Shown here piece by piece: positions 7,140 to 15,458 of a DNA stretch of 21,005 nucleotides. The first letter of the stretch is position 1. Every line of letters begins with the position of its first letter. The position numbers were made by a program, and so were the translations under genes. Source of the stretch: JBIOWF01 sp044868295 (GTDB lineage Bacteria > Actinomycetota > Actinomycetes > Streptosporangiales > Streptosporangiaceae); NCBI GenBank assembly GCA_044868295.1, contig JBIOWF010000357.1, positions 1-21,005 of the forward strand. Reading direction: 5' to 3'. The notes beneath the pieces were generated by a model. That model was not told where the DNA came from. It made no database searches and worked only from the letters and a program-made list of their open reading frames with translations.

Positions 7140-9821
7140 GTGCCGAAGACCGAAGCGACCCCCACCCGTCCGTGCCTGCTGCTCCTGGACGGACATTCAC
7201 TGGCGTACCGCGCGTTCTACGCTCTGAAGGACGCCAACCTCATGACGACCGACGGGCAGCACACGGAGGCCGTGTACGGCTTCACGTCGATGCTGACCAA
7301 CGTGCTGCGCGACGAGCAGCCGACACATGTGGTGGTCTGCTTCGACCGGAGTGAGCCGACGTTCCGGCACGAGGCGTACGACGGGTACAAGGCGAACAGG
7401 TCGGAGACGCCCGAGGACTTCCGCGGCCAGGTCCAACTGATCTTCGAGTTGCTGGACGCCCTGCGCGTCCCGCGCATGTCGCTGGCCGGGTTCGAGGCCG
7501 ACGACCTGATCGCGACGCTCGCCACCGAGGCCTCCGGCAAGGACATGAACGTCTTGATCGTCACCGGGGACCGCGACGCGTTGCAGCTGGTCGACGAGAG
7601 GGTCACGGTGCTGATGACCCGGCGGGGCATCAGCGACATGGCCCGCTTCACGCCGGAGGCCGTGACGGAGAAGTACGGCCTGACCCCCCGGCAGTACCCG
7701 GACTTCGCGGCGCTGCGCGGCGACCCGAGCGACAACCTGCCCGGCATTCCCAGCGTGGGCGAGAAGACGGCCACCAAGTGGATCGCCGAGTTCGGCTCGC
7801 TGGAGGAGCTGGTGCGCCGGGCCGACGAGGTGAAGGGCAAGGTCGGCGACAAGCTGCGCGAGCACCTCGGCCAGGTGATCCACAACCGGATGCTGACCGA
7901 GCTGAAGCGCGACGTCTCGCTCGACGCGGACGTGACCGAGCTGAAGATGGGCCAGTGGGACCGCGAGGAGATCAACAAGCTCCTCGACACCCTGCAGATC
8001 CGCGGCGAGCTGCGCGAGCGGCTCTTCAAGACGCTCGGCACGGCCGAGCCGCAGATCGAGGAGGGCTTCGACGTCGAGGTGGCGGTGCTCGAGCCCGGCA
8101 CCGTCGGCGCGTGGCTGGCCGGGCTGCCCGAGGGCCGGGCCGGGCTCGCCTTCCGCGGGGTGCACGGCAGCGGCACCGGGCGGCTGGACGCGATCGCCAT
8201 CGCCTCTCCCGGCGGCGCCGTCGCGTATCTGGACCCCACGCGGCTCACCGACACCGACGAGGCCGCGTTGCGGGAGTGGCTGGGCGACGAGTCGAGGGCG
8301 AAAGCCGTACACGACGCGAAGGGGCCGCTGCTCGCCCTGTGGGCGCACGGCATGGACCTGCGCGGGCTCACCTGCGACACGGCGCTCACCGCCTATCTGG
8401 CCATGCCCGGTCAGCGTTCGTTCCCGCTCGACGACCTCGTCCTGCGCTACCTGCACCGTGAGCTGAGAGCGGAGTCGAACGCGAACGGCCAGACGAGCCT
8501 GTTCGAGCAGGACGACACCGCGGCCAAGGACCTGGGCCTGCGGGCGCTGGCCGTCCGGGACCTGGCCGAGTCCCTGGAGGCGCACCTGGAGGGCCGCGGC
8601 GGCACGCGCCTGGTCACCGAGGTGGAGCTGCCGCTGGTCCGCGTGCTGGCCGAGGTCGAGCGGGCCGGCATCGCGGCGGACAGGCAATACTTCGCGGCGC
8701 TGGAGGCCGAGTTCGGCGCGGCCGTGAAGCAGGCGACCGAGGCCGCGCACGACTCCGTGGGCGAGCAGTTCAACCTCGGCTCACCCAAGCAGCTCCAGGA
8801 GATCCTGTTCGTACGGCTCAACCTGCCCAAGACCAAGAAGATCAAGACCGGCTACACCACGGACGCCGACGCTCTGGTGTGGCTGGCGGCGCAGACCGAG
8901 CACGAGCTGCCGACGATCCTGCTCCGGCACCGTGACCAGACCAAGCTGCGGACCACGGTCGAGGGCCTGATCAAGGAGATCGGCGACGACGACCGGATCC
9001 ACACCACGTTCAACCAGATCGTCGCGGCGACCGGGCGCCTGTCCAGCGAGAAGCCGAACCTGCAGAACATCCCGATCCGCACCGCCGAGGGCCGCCGGAT
9101 CCGCAAGGGCTTCGTGGTGGGCGCGGGCTTCGAGACGCTCCTCACCGCCGACTACAGCCAGATCGAGCTGCGCATCATGGCTCACCTGTCCGGGGACGAG
9201 TCGCTGATCGCGGCGTTCGAGTCGGGTCACGACTTCCACCAGGCGACCGCGGCGCGCGTGTTCGACCTGCCGCCCGAGCAGGTCGACGGCGAGCTGCGGG
9301 CGCGGATCAAGGCGATGAACTACGGCCTGGCGTACGGCCTGTCCGACTTCGGGCTGTCGGGGCAGCTCAACATCCCGGTCGCGGAGGCCAGGGCCCTCAA
9401 GGACGAATACTTCGAGGAGTTCGGCGGGGTCCGTGACTATCTGGAGGCGGTCGTCGCGCAGGCGCGCAAGGACGGCTACACCGAGACCATCCTCGGCCGC
9501 CGCCGCTACCTGCCGGACCTGACCAGTGACAACCGGCAGCGCCGGGAGATGGCGGAGCGGATGGCGCTGAACGCGCCGATCCAGGGGTCGGCCGCCGACA
9601 TCATCAAGGTGGCGATGCTCGACGTGCGGAAGGCGATCGAGGGCATGGGCTCCCGGATGCTGCTCCAGGTCCACGACGAGCTCGTCTTCGAGGTCGCCCC
9701 GGGTGAGCTGGAGGAGCTGAAGTCGGTCGTGGTCGGGCAGATGTGCGCCGCGTACGAGCTGCGGGTCCCGCTCGACGTCTCCGTCGGCGTCGGCCCCACC
9801 TGGGAGGACGCCGGGCACTGA
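7140..9821 (+). CDS. polA: DNA polymerase I
   Basis: Pol I fills gaps and removes primers in repair and lagging-strand synthesis. The 893-residue protein has an N-terminal 5'-3' flap nuclease domain (~8-300; LLLLDGHSLAYRAFYAL, FEADDLIATLA, GDPSDNLPGIPSVGEKTA), a degenerate 3'-5' exonuclease domain (~315-490) and the polymerase domain (~500-893). Motif A is DYSQIELR (Asp671). Motif B is KAMNYGLAYG (Lys724, Tyr728) and motif C QVHDELVFE (His845-Asp846-Glu847). The exonuclease Asp/Glu pair is not present where expected (GLAFRGVHGSG), so proofreading should be absent, as known for mycobacterial and Streptomyces PolA. GTG 7140 is supported by the -10 box 6 nt upstream. Its stop codon lies in the loop of a hairpin. 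Confidence 0.97.
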   Translation: MPKTEATPTRPCLLLLDGHSLAYRAFYALKDANLMTTDGQHTEAVYGFTSMLTNVLRDEQPTHVVVCFDRSEPTFRHEAYDGYKANRSETPEDFRGQVQLIFELLDALRVPRMSLAGFEADDLIATLATEASGKDMNVLIVTGDRDALQLVDERVTVLMTRRGISDMARFTPEAVTEKYGLTPRQYPDFAALRGDPSDNLPGIPSVGEKTATKWIAEFGSLEELVRRADEVKGKVGDKLREHLGQVIHNRMLTELKRDVSLDADVTELKMGQWDREEINKLLDTLQIRGELRERLFKTLGTAEPQIEEGFDVEVAVLEPGTVGAWLAGLPEGRAGLAFRGVHGSGTGRLDAIAIASPGGAVAYLDPTRLTDTDEAALREWLGDESRAKAVHDAKGPLLALWAHGMDLRGLTCDTALTAYLAMPGQRSFPLDDLVLRYLHRELRAESNANGQTSLFEQDDTAAKDLGLRALAVRDLAESLEAHLEGRGGTRLVTEVELPLVRVLAEVERAGIAADRQYFAALEAEFGAAVKQATEAAHDSVGEQFNLGSPKQLQEILFVRLNLPKTKKIKTGYTTDADALVWLAAQTEHELPTILLRHRDQTKLRTTVEGLIKEIGDDDRIHTTFNQIVAATGRLSSEKPNLQNIPIRTAEGRRIRKGFVVGAGFETLLTADYSQIELRIMAHLSGDESLIAAFESGHDFHQATAARVFDLPPEQVDGELRARIKAMNYGLAYGLSDFGLSGQLNIPVAEARALKDEYFEEFGGVRDYLEAVVAQARKDGYTETILGRRRYLPDLTSDNRQRREMAERMALNAPIQGSAADIIKVAMLDVRKAIEGMGSRMLLQVHDELVFEVAPGELEELKSVVVGQMCAAYELRVPLDVSVGVGPTWEDAGH

Positions 9822-9828
9822 CCCGGCG
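9809..9828. terminator. Hairpin overlapping the polA stop codon
   Basis: CGCCGGG (9809-9815) pairs perfectly with CCCGGCG (9822-9828). The 6-nt loop ends in the polA TGA (9819-9821). There is no T-run. It lies between polA and the convergent APC permease stop at 9851 and probably serves both directions. Confidence 0.5.
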
Positions 9829-9850
9829 GGTGATCCGGCCGTCGCGGGCG

Positions 9851-11425
9851 TTAGCGCCGGTGACGGCCGTGGTCGATCCCCGACGCGGGCCGGGCCAGGA
9901 GGCTGTGCCGCCTGCCGTACGACAGGTAGATGACGAGGCCGAAGACCATCCAGACCGCGAAGAACAGCCACGTGATCACCTGCAGGTTGACCATCAGCCA
10001 CAGGGACGCGGCCACGCAGAGCATCGGGACCATCGGGAAGAGCGGCGAGCGGAATCCTCTGGGAATGTTGGGCATCGACTCACGCATCGCGATCACACCG
10101 GCGGCCACGAACATGAACGCGAAGAGCGTGCCGATGACGACGAACTGCTCCAGGGTGAGCACCGGTACGAACTCGGCGACGAGGATCGCGGACACTCCGA
10201 TGAGCAGGGTCGCGCGTGACGGGCTGCGGAAGCGGGGGCCCAGTGTGGCGAGGCCGCGAGGAAGCAGGCCGTCGCGGGCCATCGAGAAGACGACCCGGGT
10301 CTGGCCGACCATCAGCACCAGGATCACCGTCGTCAGCCCCAGCACCGCGCCGATGTTGATGACGTGCACCATGAACCCCTCGCCGACCGACCGGAACGCG
10401 CTGGTCAGCGGGGCGGCGGTGTCGATGCTCGTGTAGTTGACCATGCCGACCATCACCGTGGCGACGGCCACGTAGATGACGGTGGTGATCCCGAGGCTGC
10501 GGATCATGCCTTTGGGCACGTTCTTGGGCGCGTCCGAGGCCTCCTCCGCGGCGGTGGCGACGATGTCGAAGCCGATGTAGGCGAAGGCGATGGCGGGCGC
10601 GGCCGCGAAGATGCCGAACCAGCCGAAGGCATGGGTCTTGTCGAGCACCAGGCCCAGGACCGTGGTGTGCAGCGTGTCGTTCTGCGTCGCGATCGGCACC
10701 GCGTCCGCCGGGATGTCACGGAGGTTGCTTTCCTGGAAATGCATCGCTCCAATGACGATGACGGCGCCGATCGCCAGGAGCTTCGCGGTCACCATGACCC
10801 ACAGGGCGCGCAGGCCGATGCGGGCGCCGCCGGCGACGATCAGGGTGATCAGGAGCAGGATCACCAGGGTGAACAGGTCGAAACCCTCGGCTTGGCCGAT
10901 CATCCCGGCGAGGAGGGCGGGAACCTGGATGCCGAAGTCGTGCAGCATCTGCGCGGCGTAGAGGGACCACGCCCGCGCGACCACGGCGGCGGCGAGCTCC
11001 ATCTCCAGGACGAGGGCCCACCCGATGATCCACGCCCAGACCTCACCGAAGATCACGTACGTGAACGTGTAGGCGCTGCCGGAGGACGGCATGGTGGAGG
11101 AGAGCTCGGCGTAGCACAGGGCGGCGAGCAGGCTCGCGATGCCGGCGATCATGAAGGACAGGATCACTCCGGGGCCGGCCATGGCGGCGGCCTGCCGGCC
11201 GGCGATGCTGAAGATGCCGGCCCCGATCATGACGCCGATGCCGAGAACGACCAGGTCCCGCTGGCCGTAGACCTGGACCAGCCGGTGCCGTGCCCCGGTT
11301 CGCAGCTCGAGCGCCTCGGCCAGTGGCAGGCGGCGCAGGATGGACCGGGAGCGGGGATCGAGCACAGTGGACAAGGCAAAGCCGTTCGTGACGTTTGAGG
11401 GGAAGGCCGGCCAGCGGTTGCTCAT
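9851..11425 (-). CDS. APC-family amino acid permease (cationic amino acid transporter-like)
   Basis: This is a cytoplasmic-membrane secondary transporter, likely importing an amino acid with protons. About 12 hydrophobic segments follow a short polar N-terminus. The first carries LGIGVMIGAGIFSIAG, the helix-1 substrate-binding loop of the APC superfamily. YAELSSTMPSSGSAYTFTYVIFGE (helix 3) and FAYIGFDIVATAAEEASDAPKNVPKG (helix 6 and the following loop) match the CAT/YfnA branch. The start is uncertain: ATG 11425 is used here; GTG 11461 (+12 residues) and GTG 11365 (just before LDPRSRSILRRL) are alternatives, none with a clear Shine-Dalgarno. A minus-strand TTGACA at 11493-11498 could be a -35 with only a poor -10. 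It is divergent from the ABC operon and convergent with polA. Confidence 0.88.
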   Translation of the reverse strand: MSNRWPAFPSNVTNGFALSTVLDPRSRSILRRLPLAEALELRTGARHRLVQVYGQRDLVVLGIGVMIGAGIFSIAGRQAAAMAGPGVILSFMIAGIASLLAALCYAELSSTMPSSGSAYTFTYVIFGEVWAWIIGWALVLEMELAAAVVARAWSLYAAQMLHDFGIQVPALLAGMIGQAEGFDLFTLVILLLITLIVAGGARIGLRALWVMVTAKLLAIGAVIVIGAMHFQESNLRDIPADAVPIATQNDTLHTTVLGLVLDKTHAFGWFGIFAAAPAIAFAYIGFDIVATAAEEASDAPKNVPKGMIRSLGITTVIYVAVATVMVGMVNYTSIDTAAPLTSAFRSVGEGFMVHVINIGAVLGLTTVILVLMVGQTRVVFSMARDGLLPRGLATLGPRFRSPSRATLLIGVSAILVAEFVPVLTLEQFVVIGTLFAFMFVAAGVIAMRESMPNIPRGFRSPLFPMVPMLCVAASLWLMVNLQVITWLFFAVWMVFGLVIYLSYGRRHSLLARPASGIDHGRHRR

Positions 11426-11572
11426 ATGAACCGAGCGCCCCACTTTGCCCCAACCAGCCACATCAGGACAAGAGGAACGCCGGTTACATACTTGTCAAAA
11501 GGCGAATAATGCCTGGTTACCCCGATCATGGCCATTCCCCACACGTCGGCAAGCGAGGCGAAAACGTGATGG

Positions 11573-11602
11573 TTGACGTCCTTCGCGTGGACATGTCATC
11601 GT
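11573..11602 (+). promoter_or_regulatory. Possible promoter of the ABC transporter operon
   Basis: TTGACG (11573-11578) is followed by 18 bases and CATCGT (11597-11602), a weak -10. The start would be near 11609, about 24 nt before the first gene. The palindrome at 11591-11614 would cover this -10 and start site. Confidence 0.35.
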
Positions 11603-11614
11603 TCGCTCACATGT
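11591..11614. promoter_or_regulatory. 24-bp palindrome, candidate operator of the ABC operon
   Basis: ACATGTCA (11591-11598), 8-nt spacer, TCACATGT (11607-11614). The arms are inverted with one mismatch (ACATGTCA against ACATGTGA). It lies between the presumed -35 and the ribosome binding site. Half-site and 8-nt spacing match the palindrome in the amidase promoter at 19768-19791, so one regulator may bind both. Confidence 0.5.
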
Positions 11615-11632
11615 TGACGCGTAGGAGGAAGT

Positions 11633-12859
11633 ATGTGGAACATACCGAGTCGCGGCACGTCCGTCACCTCGCTGGCGATCGCGGCGGCCACCGTCCTCAC
11701 GGTGGCGTCATGCGCGGCCGACGGCGGCAAGGGATCGGCGAACGCGGGGTCCGGCGCGGAGTCCACCGGGGACATCACGATCGGGCTCCTCACGAGCATG
11801 ACCGGCCCGGCCGGACTGTTCGGCCCCCCCACCAAGAACGTCGCCGAACTGGCGGCGGATGAGATCAACGCGTCGGGAGGCGTGCTCGGACGCAAGGTCC
11901 GCATCGTCGTCGGCGACGACGCGACGAACCCCGACACCGGCCGGCAGGCGGCCACCCGGCTCATCCAGTCCGACGGGGCCTCGGTCCTCGTCGGCATGCA
12001 CAGCTCCGCGACCAGGGAGTCCGCGCTTCCCGTGGCCCGGTCGGCCGACACGCTCTACCTCTACACACCCGTGTTCGAGGGCGGCACCTGCGACGCGCAT
12101 CTCTTCACGAACGGCGAGGTGCCCAGCCAGCAGCTTCGGCAGGCCATCCCGTGGGTGGAGAAGACGACGGGCAAGAACAAGTGGTTCCTGATCGGGGACG
12201 ACTACGTGTGGGGACACAAGAGCCTGGAAATGGCGGAGCGGCAGATCATCGAGTCCGGCGGTCAGGTCGCGGGCAAGGCCTTCGTTCCGCTGGGCACCAC
12301 CGACTTCCAGGCCGTCATCCAGAAGATCCAGCAGGCGGACCCGGACCTGGTGATTCCCGCCCTGGTCGGCGGAGACGCGATCGCGTTCGAGAAGCAGGCG
12401 TTCAACGCCGGTGTCGGCAACGCCGCGGTCCAGCGACTGGCGATCCTCTACGAGGAGAACACCCTCGCCGGCATGGGTCCCGACGTCCCGGCCGGGATGT
12501 TCACCGCGCTCGGCTACTTCCAGGATCTGGACAGCCCGGCCAACGCCACGTTCCGCGACGCGTACGTGAAGAAGTTCGGCGAGAAGGCCCCGCCCGTGAC
12601 CTCACTGTCCGAGCAGACCTACGTCGCGATCAAGGCATGGGCGCAGGCGGCGAACGCGGCGAAGAGCATCGCCGGCTCCGCCGTCTCGAGCGAGCTCGCC
12701 GGAATGTCGCTCGACGCGCCCGCAGGCACGGTCACCTTCGAGCAGAACAGGTTCGCCACCCAGCCGATATTCATCGGAAAAGTGCAGACCGGCGGTGGCA
12801 TCAAGATCGAGCAGACGTTCCCGGCCGTCAAGGCCGACGAGACCTGCTCGCCGAAGTGA
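11633..12859 (+). CDS. ABC transporter substrate-binding lipoprotein (AmiC/UrtA-like, branched-chain amino acid/amide/urea class)
   Basis: This 408-residue lipoprotein should be anchored outside the membrane and deliver ligand to the permeases encoded next. A signal peptide ends in the lipobox VASC (24-27, lipidated Cys27). The type 1 periplasmic-binding fold follows from residue ~47 (DITIGLLTSMTGPAGLFG, ELAADEINASGGVLGRKVRIV, VLVGMHSSATRESALPV, LYTPVFEGGTCDAHLFTNG). The EGG...NG...Q stretch and FLIGDDYVWGHKS resemble UrtA and AmiC (urea and short-chain amide binders) more than LivJ. AGGAGGAAGT directly before ATG 11633 is an ideal ribosome binding site. First gene of a tightly packed operon. 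A paralogue of its binding domain is encoded at 16657-18120. Ligand is inferred only. Confidence 0.9.
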   Translation: MWNIPSRGTSVTSLAIAAATVLTVASCAADGGKGSANAGSGAESTGDITIGLLTSMTGPAGLFGPPTKNVAELAADEINASGGVLGRKVRIVVGDDATNPDTGRQAATRLIQSDGASVLVGMHSSATRESALPVARSADTLYLYTPVFEGGTCDAHLFTNGEVPSQQLRQAIPWVEKTTGKNKWFLIGDDYVWGHKSLEMAERQIIESGGQVAGKAFVPLGTTDFQAVIQKIQQADPDLVIPALVGGDAIAFEKQAFNAGVGNAAVQRLAILYEENTLAGMGPDVPAGMFTALGYFQDLDSPANATFRDAYVKKFGEKAPPVTSLSEQTYVAIKAWAQAANAAKSIAGSAVSSELAGMSLDAPAGTVTFEQNRFATQPIFIGKVQTGGGIKIEQTFPAVKADETCSPK

Positions 12860-12870
12860 TCGATCTCCAC

Positions 12871-13722
12871 ATGGACCAGACGATCAACCTGATCTTGGGG
12901 ATCATCGCTTCCGCGGCGATCCTGGCGCTGGTGGCCATCGGCCTGTCCCTGTCGTTCGGGCTGATGCGCGTCATCAACCTCGCCCACGGCGAGTTCCTCA
13001 CGATCGGCGCGTACAGCGCGGTGGTCACCGCCGGCTTGGGGCTCCCCTGGGCGGTGGGGCTGGCGGTCGCGGTCACGTGCGGGCTCGCCGCGGGAGCCGC
13101 CACGGAGATACTTCTCGTCCGGCGGCTGTACCGGTCACTGGAGCTGTCCATTCTGGCCACATTCGGGCTGTCGATCGTGATCCAGCAGATCGTCCAGCTG
13201 GTGTTCGGCAAGGACTACCGGACGATGAGCAACCCCCTGCCGGGGGCGACGACGGTGTTCGGCACGCCGTTCCCCACCTACCAGCTCCTGCTCGCCGGCA
13301 TCGCCGTGCTGATCACCGGGATGGTGCTCGCCGCGCTGCGCTTCACTCCGCTCGGTCTGCAGGTGCGGGCCGTGGCGAGCGACGGACCGCTGTCCGAGAC
13401 GCTGGGAGTCCGCGCGTCACGGGTGAACCTGCTCGTGTTCTCGGTGAGCACCGCGCTCGCGGCGCTCACGGGCACCCTGGTGGCTCCGATCACGAACGTC
13501 CGGCCGGAGATGGGACTGGACTACGTCTTCACCGCCTTCCTCGTGGTCATCGTCGCCGGTCGGAGGGTCGCCTCCGTGCTCGCCGCCGCGCTGGCCATCG
13601 CGGTGATCCAGAACGTCACGACGTTCTTCACCGACCCGCTGCCGGCCCGCCTCGCCGTTCTGGCGCTGGCGTTCCTCGCCGTGCAGGTGCGGCCACGGAC
13701 CGTCCAACGGCTGGCGGTGTGA
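12871..13722 (+). CDS. ABC transporter permease, LivH/UrtB-like
   Basis: First transmembrane subunit of the importer. The product has 283 residues and about eight hydrophobic helices. The N-terminal helix carries the LivH/UrtB hallmark SLSFGLMRVINLAHGEFLTIGAY. The middle contains RFTPLGLQVRAVASDGPLSETLGV, the cytoplasmic loop that contacts the ATPases, followed by ALTGTLVAPITNVRPEMGLDYVFTAFLVVIVAG. ATG 12871 is 11 nt past the upstream stop. An alternative GTG at 12856 overlaps that stop (GTGA), giving five extra residues and translational coupling; no Shine-Dalgarno favours either. Its stop overlaps the next start (TGATG). Confidence 0.9.
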   Translation: MDQTINLILGIIASAAILALVAIGLSLSFGLMRVINLAHGEFLTIGAYSAVVTAGLGLPWAVGLAVAVTCGLAAGAATEILLVRRLYRSLELSILATFGLSIVIQQIVQLVFGKDYRTMSNPLPGATTVFGTPFPTYQLLLAGIAVLITGMVLAALRFTPLGLQVRAVASDGPLSETLGVRASRVNLLVFSVSTALAALTGTLVAPITNVRPEMGLDYVFTAFLVVIVAGRRVASVLAAALAIAVIQNVTTFFTDPLPARLAVLALAFLAVQVRPRTVQRLAV

Positions 13723-15458
13723 TGTCCCGGAGACTGCTCCTCGTCCCCGCGCTGGCGGGGGCGGCCATGCTCATCGGGCCCTACGGCGGCGGGCTTCTCG
13801 CCCAGTTCCTCGTTCTCGGCACCGTCACCGCGGCGCTGGCCCTCACCTGGGGCACCGCCGGGATCCTCACCCTCGGTCACAGCGTGACCTTCGGGGTGGG
13901 CGCCTACGCGGGCGCCTGGTTCGGCCTGCACGCGGGTGGCCTCGGCTCGCTCCTCGGTCTGGTCGCCGGAGCGGCGGCGGGCGGGCTGATCGCCCGGCTG
14001 ATCTCCATGATCGGCCTGCGGCAGCGGCTCGATCCGGTCACGTTCGCCCTCGGCACCTTCGTCGTGGCGCTCGCGGCCGAGCAGGTGGCGGGTCAGTGGA
14101 CGGACGTGACCGGAGGCTTCAACGGCCTGACCGACGTCCCCCGCTTCCACATCGGGTCGCTCGCCCTGACCCCGGCGACGCAGCGCGGCGTCATCGCCGC
14201 CGTGTCCGTGCTCGTGATCCTCTTTCTGGCGAGCCTCACCCGCCGGCCGTACGGCGCCGCGCTCGCCGCGATGCGCGACAACGAACGCCGGATGGCGGCG
14301 CTCGGATACGACGTCGGAGCGATGAAGGTCGGCGTGTTCACGCTCACCGGCGTCGTCTCCGGCCTGATGGGCGCGGTGTACGTCCTCCAGGTCCAGTTCG
14401 TCTCGCCGAACCTGGTGGCTCTCAGCATGGCCACCAACTTCGTGGTCTGGGCCATGCTCGGGTCACGCCGCACGATCTGGGGCCCGGTGGTGGCCACCGT
14501 CGTCGTCAACGTCGGGATGAACGAGCTGGCGGGGGTGGCGCTGAACTACTGGATGCTGGTCACCGGCGTGGTGTTCGTGGCCGTCGTCGTCCTCGCTCCC
14601 GAAGGCGCGGCGGTCGTCGCTCGGCGCTGGACGCCCGCGAGCTGGCACCCGCCCCGCGAGGTCGCGCTGACGCGAGCCGCGCCGGCGGCCTCCGCGGCCC
14701 AGGGCAGGTTGATCGCACGGGCCGTCTCCTGCCGCTTCGGCTCCTATACCGCGCTGTTCGAAGTCGATCTCGCCGTCGACGAGCCAGGGGTGCACTGCCT
14801 CATCGGACCCAACGGGGCGGGCAAATCCACTCTTCTCAACGTGCTGTCGGGGTTCACCGCGGCGTCGGGCGGGTCATGGGCGCTGGACGACGTCGACGTG
14901 ACCCGGCGCCCGCCCTGGGTCCTGGCCCGCGCGGGGCTCGGCCGCAAGTTCCAGGCGCCCAGCGTGGCCGTGTCGCTGACGGTGGCGGAGAACCTCGCGC
15001 TGGCCCGCTGGGGCCGGACGCACCGGGCGCTCGCGTTGTTCCGCCAGCGGTGGACGGCCGATCTTCCCGAGGAGGCCTGGTACGTGCTGAGCGGCGCCGG
15101 GCTCGACCGCCGGCTGGATGTCACCGCGGGCAGCCTGTCCCATGGGGAACGGCAAATGCTCGAACTGGCGATGACGCTGACGGCGGGCTGCACGGTCCTG
15201 CTCCTCGACGAGCCGACGGCCGGGATGACCCGCGCCGAGACGGCGCAGGTCGGCGAGGTGCTCCTGGGGCTCGCCCGGGATCATCGGCTGCCGATCCTGG
15301 TCGTGGAGCACGACATGGCGTTCATCCGGAGCGTCGCCACTCGCGTCACCGTGCTGCGCGACGGCATGACCATGGTGTCGGGGACGGTCCAGCAGATCGA
15401 AGCCAATCCCGAGGTACGCGCGATCTACCTCGGCCGAGCGGGCGGAGTCCGGTCGTGA
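13722..15458 (+). CDS. Fused ABC transporter permease/ATP-binding protein (LivM-LivG, UrtC-UrtD-like)
   Basis: One 578-residue chain joins the second permease subunit and the first ATPase, usually separate genes. Residues 1-~305 are a LivM/UrtC membrane domain (LTWGTAGILTLGHSVTFGVGAYAGAW; cytoplasmic loop LAAMRDNERRMAALGYDVGAMKV). A Pro/Ala-rich linker (~305-330) leads to the ATPase, with Walker A GPNGAGKST (362-370), signature LSHGE (472-476), Walker B LLLDEP (Asp496, Glu497) and the H-loop VEHDM. The LSHGERQMLELAM signature and DEPTAGMT after Walker B are closer to UrtD than to LivG. ATG 13722 overlaps the upstream stop by one base. Reading is uninterrupted across the junction, so the fusion is real in this sequence. 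Confidence 0.92.
   Translation: MSRRLLLVPALAGAAMLIGPYGGGLLAQFLVLGTVTAALALTWGTAGILTLGHSVTFGVGAYAGAWFGLHAGGLGSLLGLVAGAAAGGLIARLISMIGLRQRLDPVTFALGTFVVALAAEQVAGQWTDVTGGFNGLTDVPRFHIGSLALTPATQRGVIAAVSVLVILFLASLTRRPYGAALAAMRDNERRMAALGYDVGAMKVGVFTLTGVVSGLMGAVYVLQVQFVSPNLVALSMATNFVVWAMLGSRRTIWGPVVATVVVNVGMNELAGVALNYWMLVTGVVFVAVVVLAPEGAAVVARRWTPASWHPPREVALTRAAPAASAAQGRLIARAVSCRFGSYTALFEVDLAVDEPGVHCLIGPNGAGKSTLLNVLSGFTAASGGSWALDDVDVTRRPPWVLARAGLGRKFQAPSVAVSLTVAENLALARWGRTHRALALFRQRWTADLPEEAWYVLSGAGLDRRLDVTAGSLSHGERQMLELAMTLTAGCTVLLLDEPTAGMTRAETAQVGEVLLGLARDHRLPILVVEHDMAFIRSVATRVTVLRDGMTMVSGTVQQIEANPEVRAIYLGRAGGVRS

Noticed and set aside
7077..7196. Longer N-terminus of the thioesterase from ATG 7196
   Set aside because: It would overlap the polA start and has no Shine-Dalgarno, whereas TTG 7076 has AGGAGG at 7-nt spacing and gives the normal family length.
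7197..8750. 517-residue minus-strand open frame inside polA
   Set aside because: Antisense shadow of an unambiguous polA, low-complexity and without family motifs.
10364..11398. 344-residue plus-strand open frame
   Set aside because: Antisense to the APC permease; Asp/Gly/His-rich with no recognisable fold.
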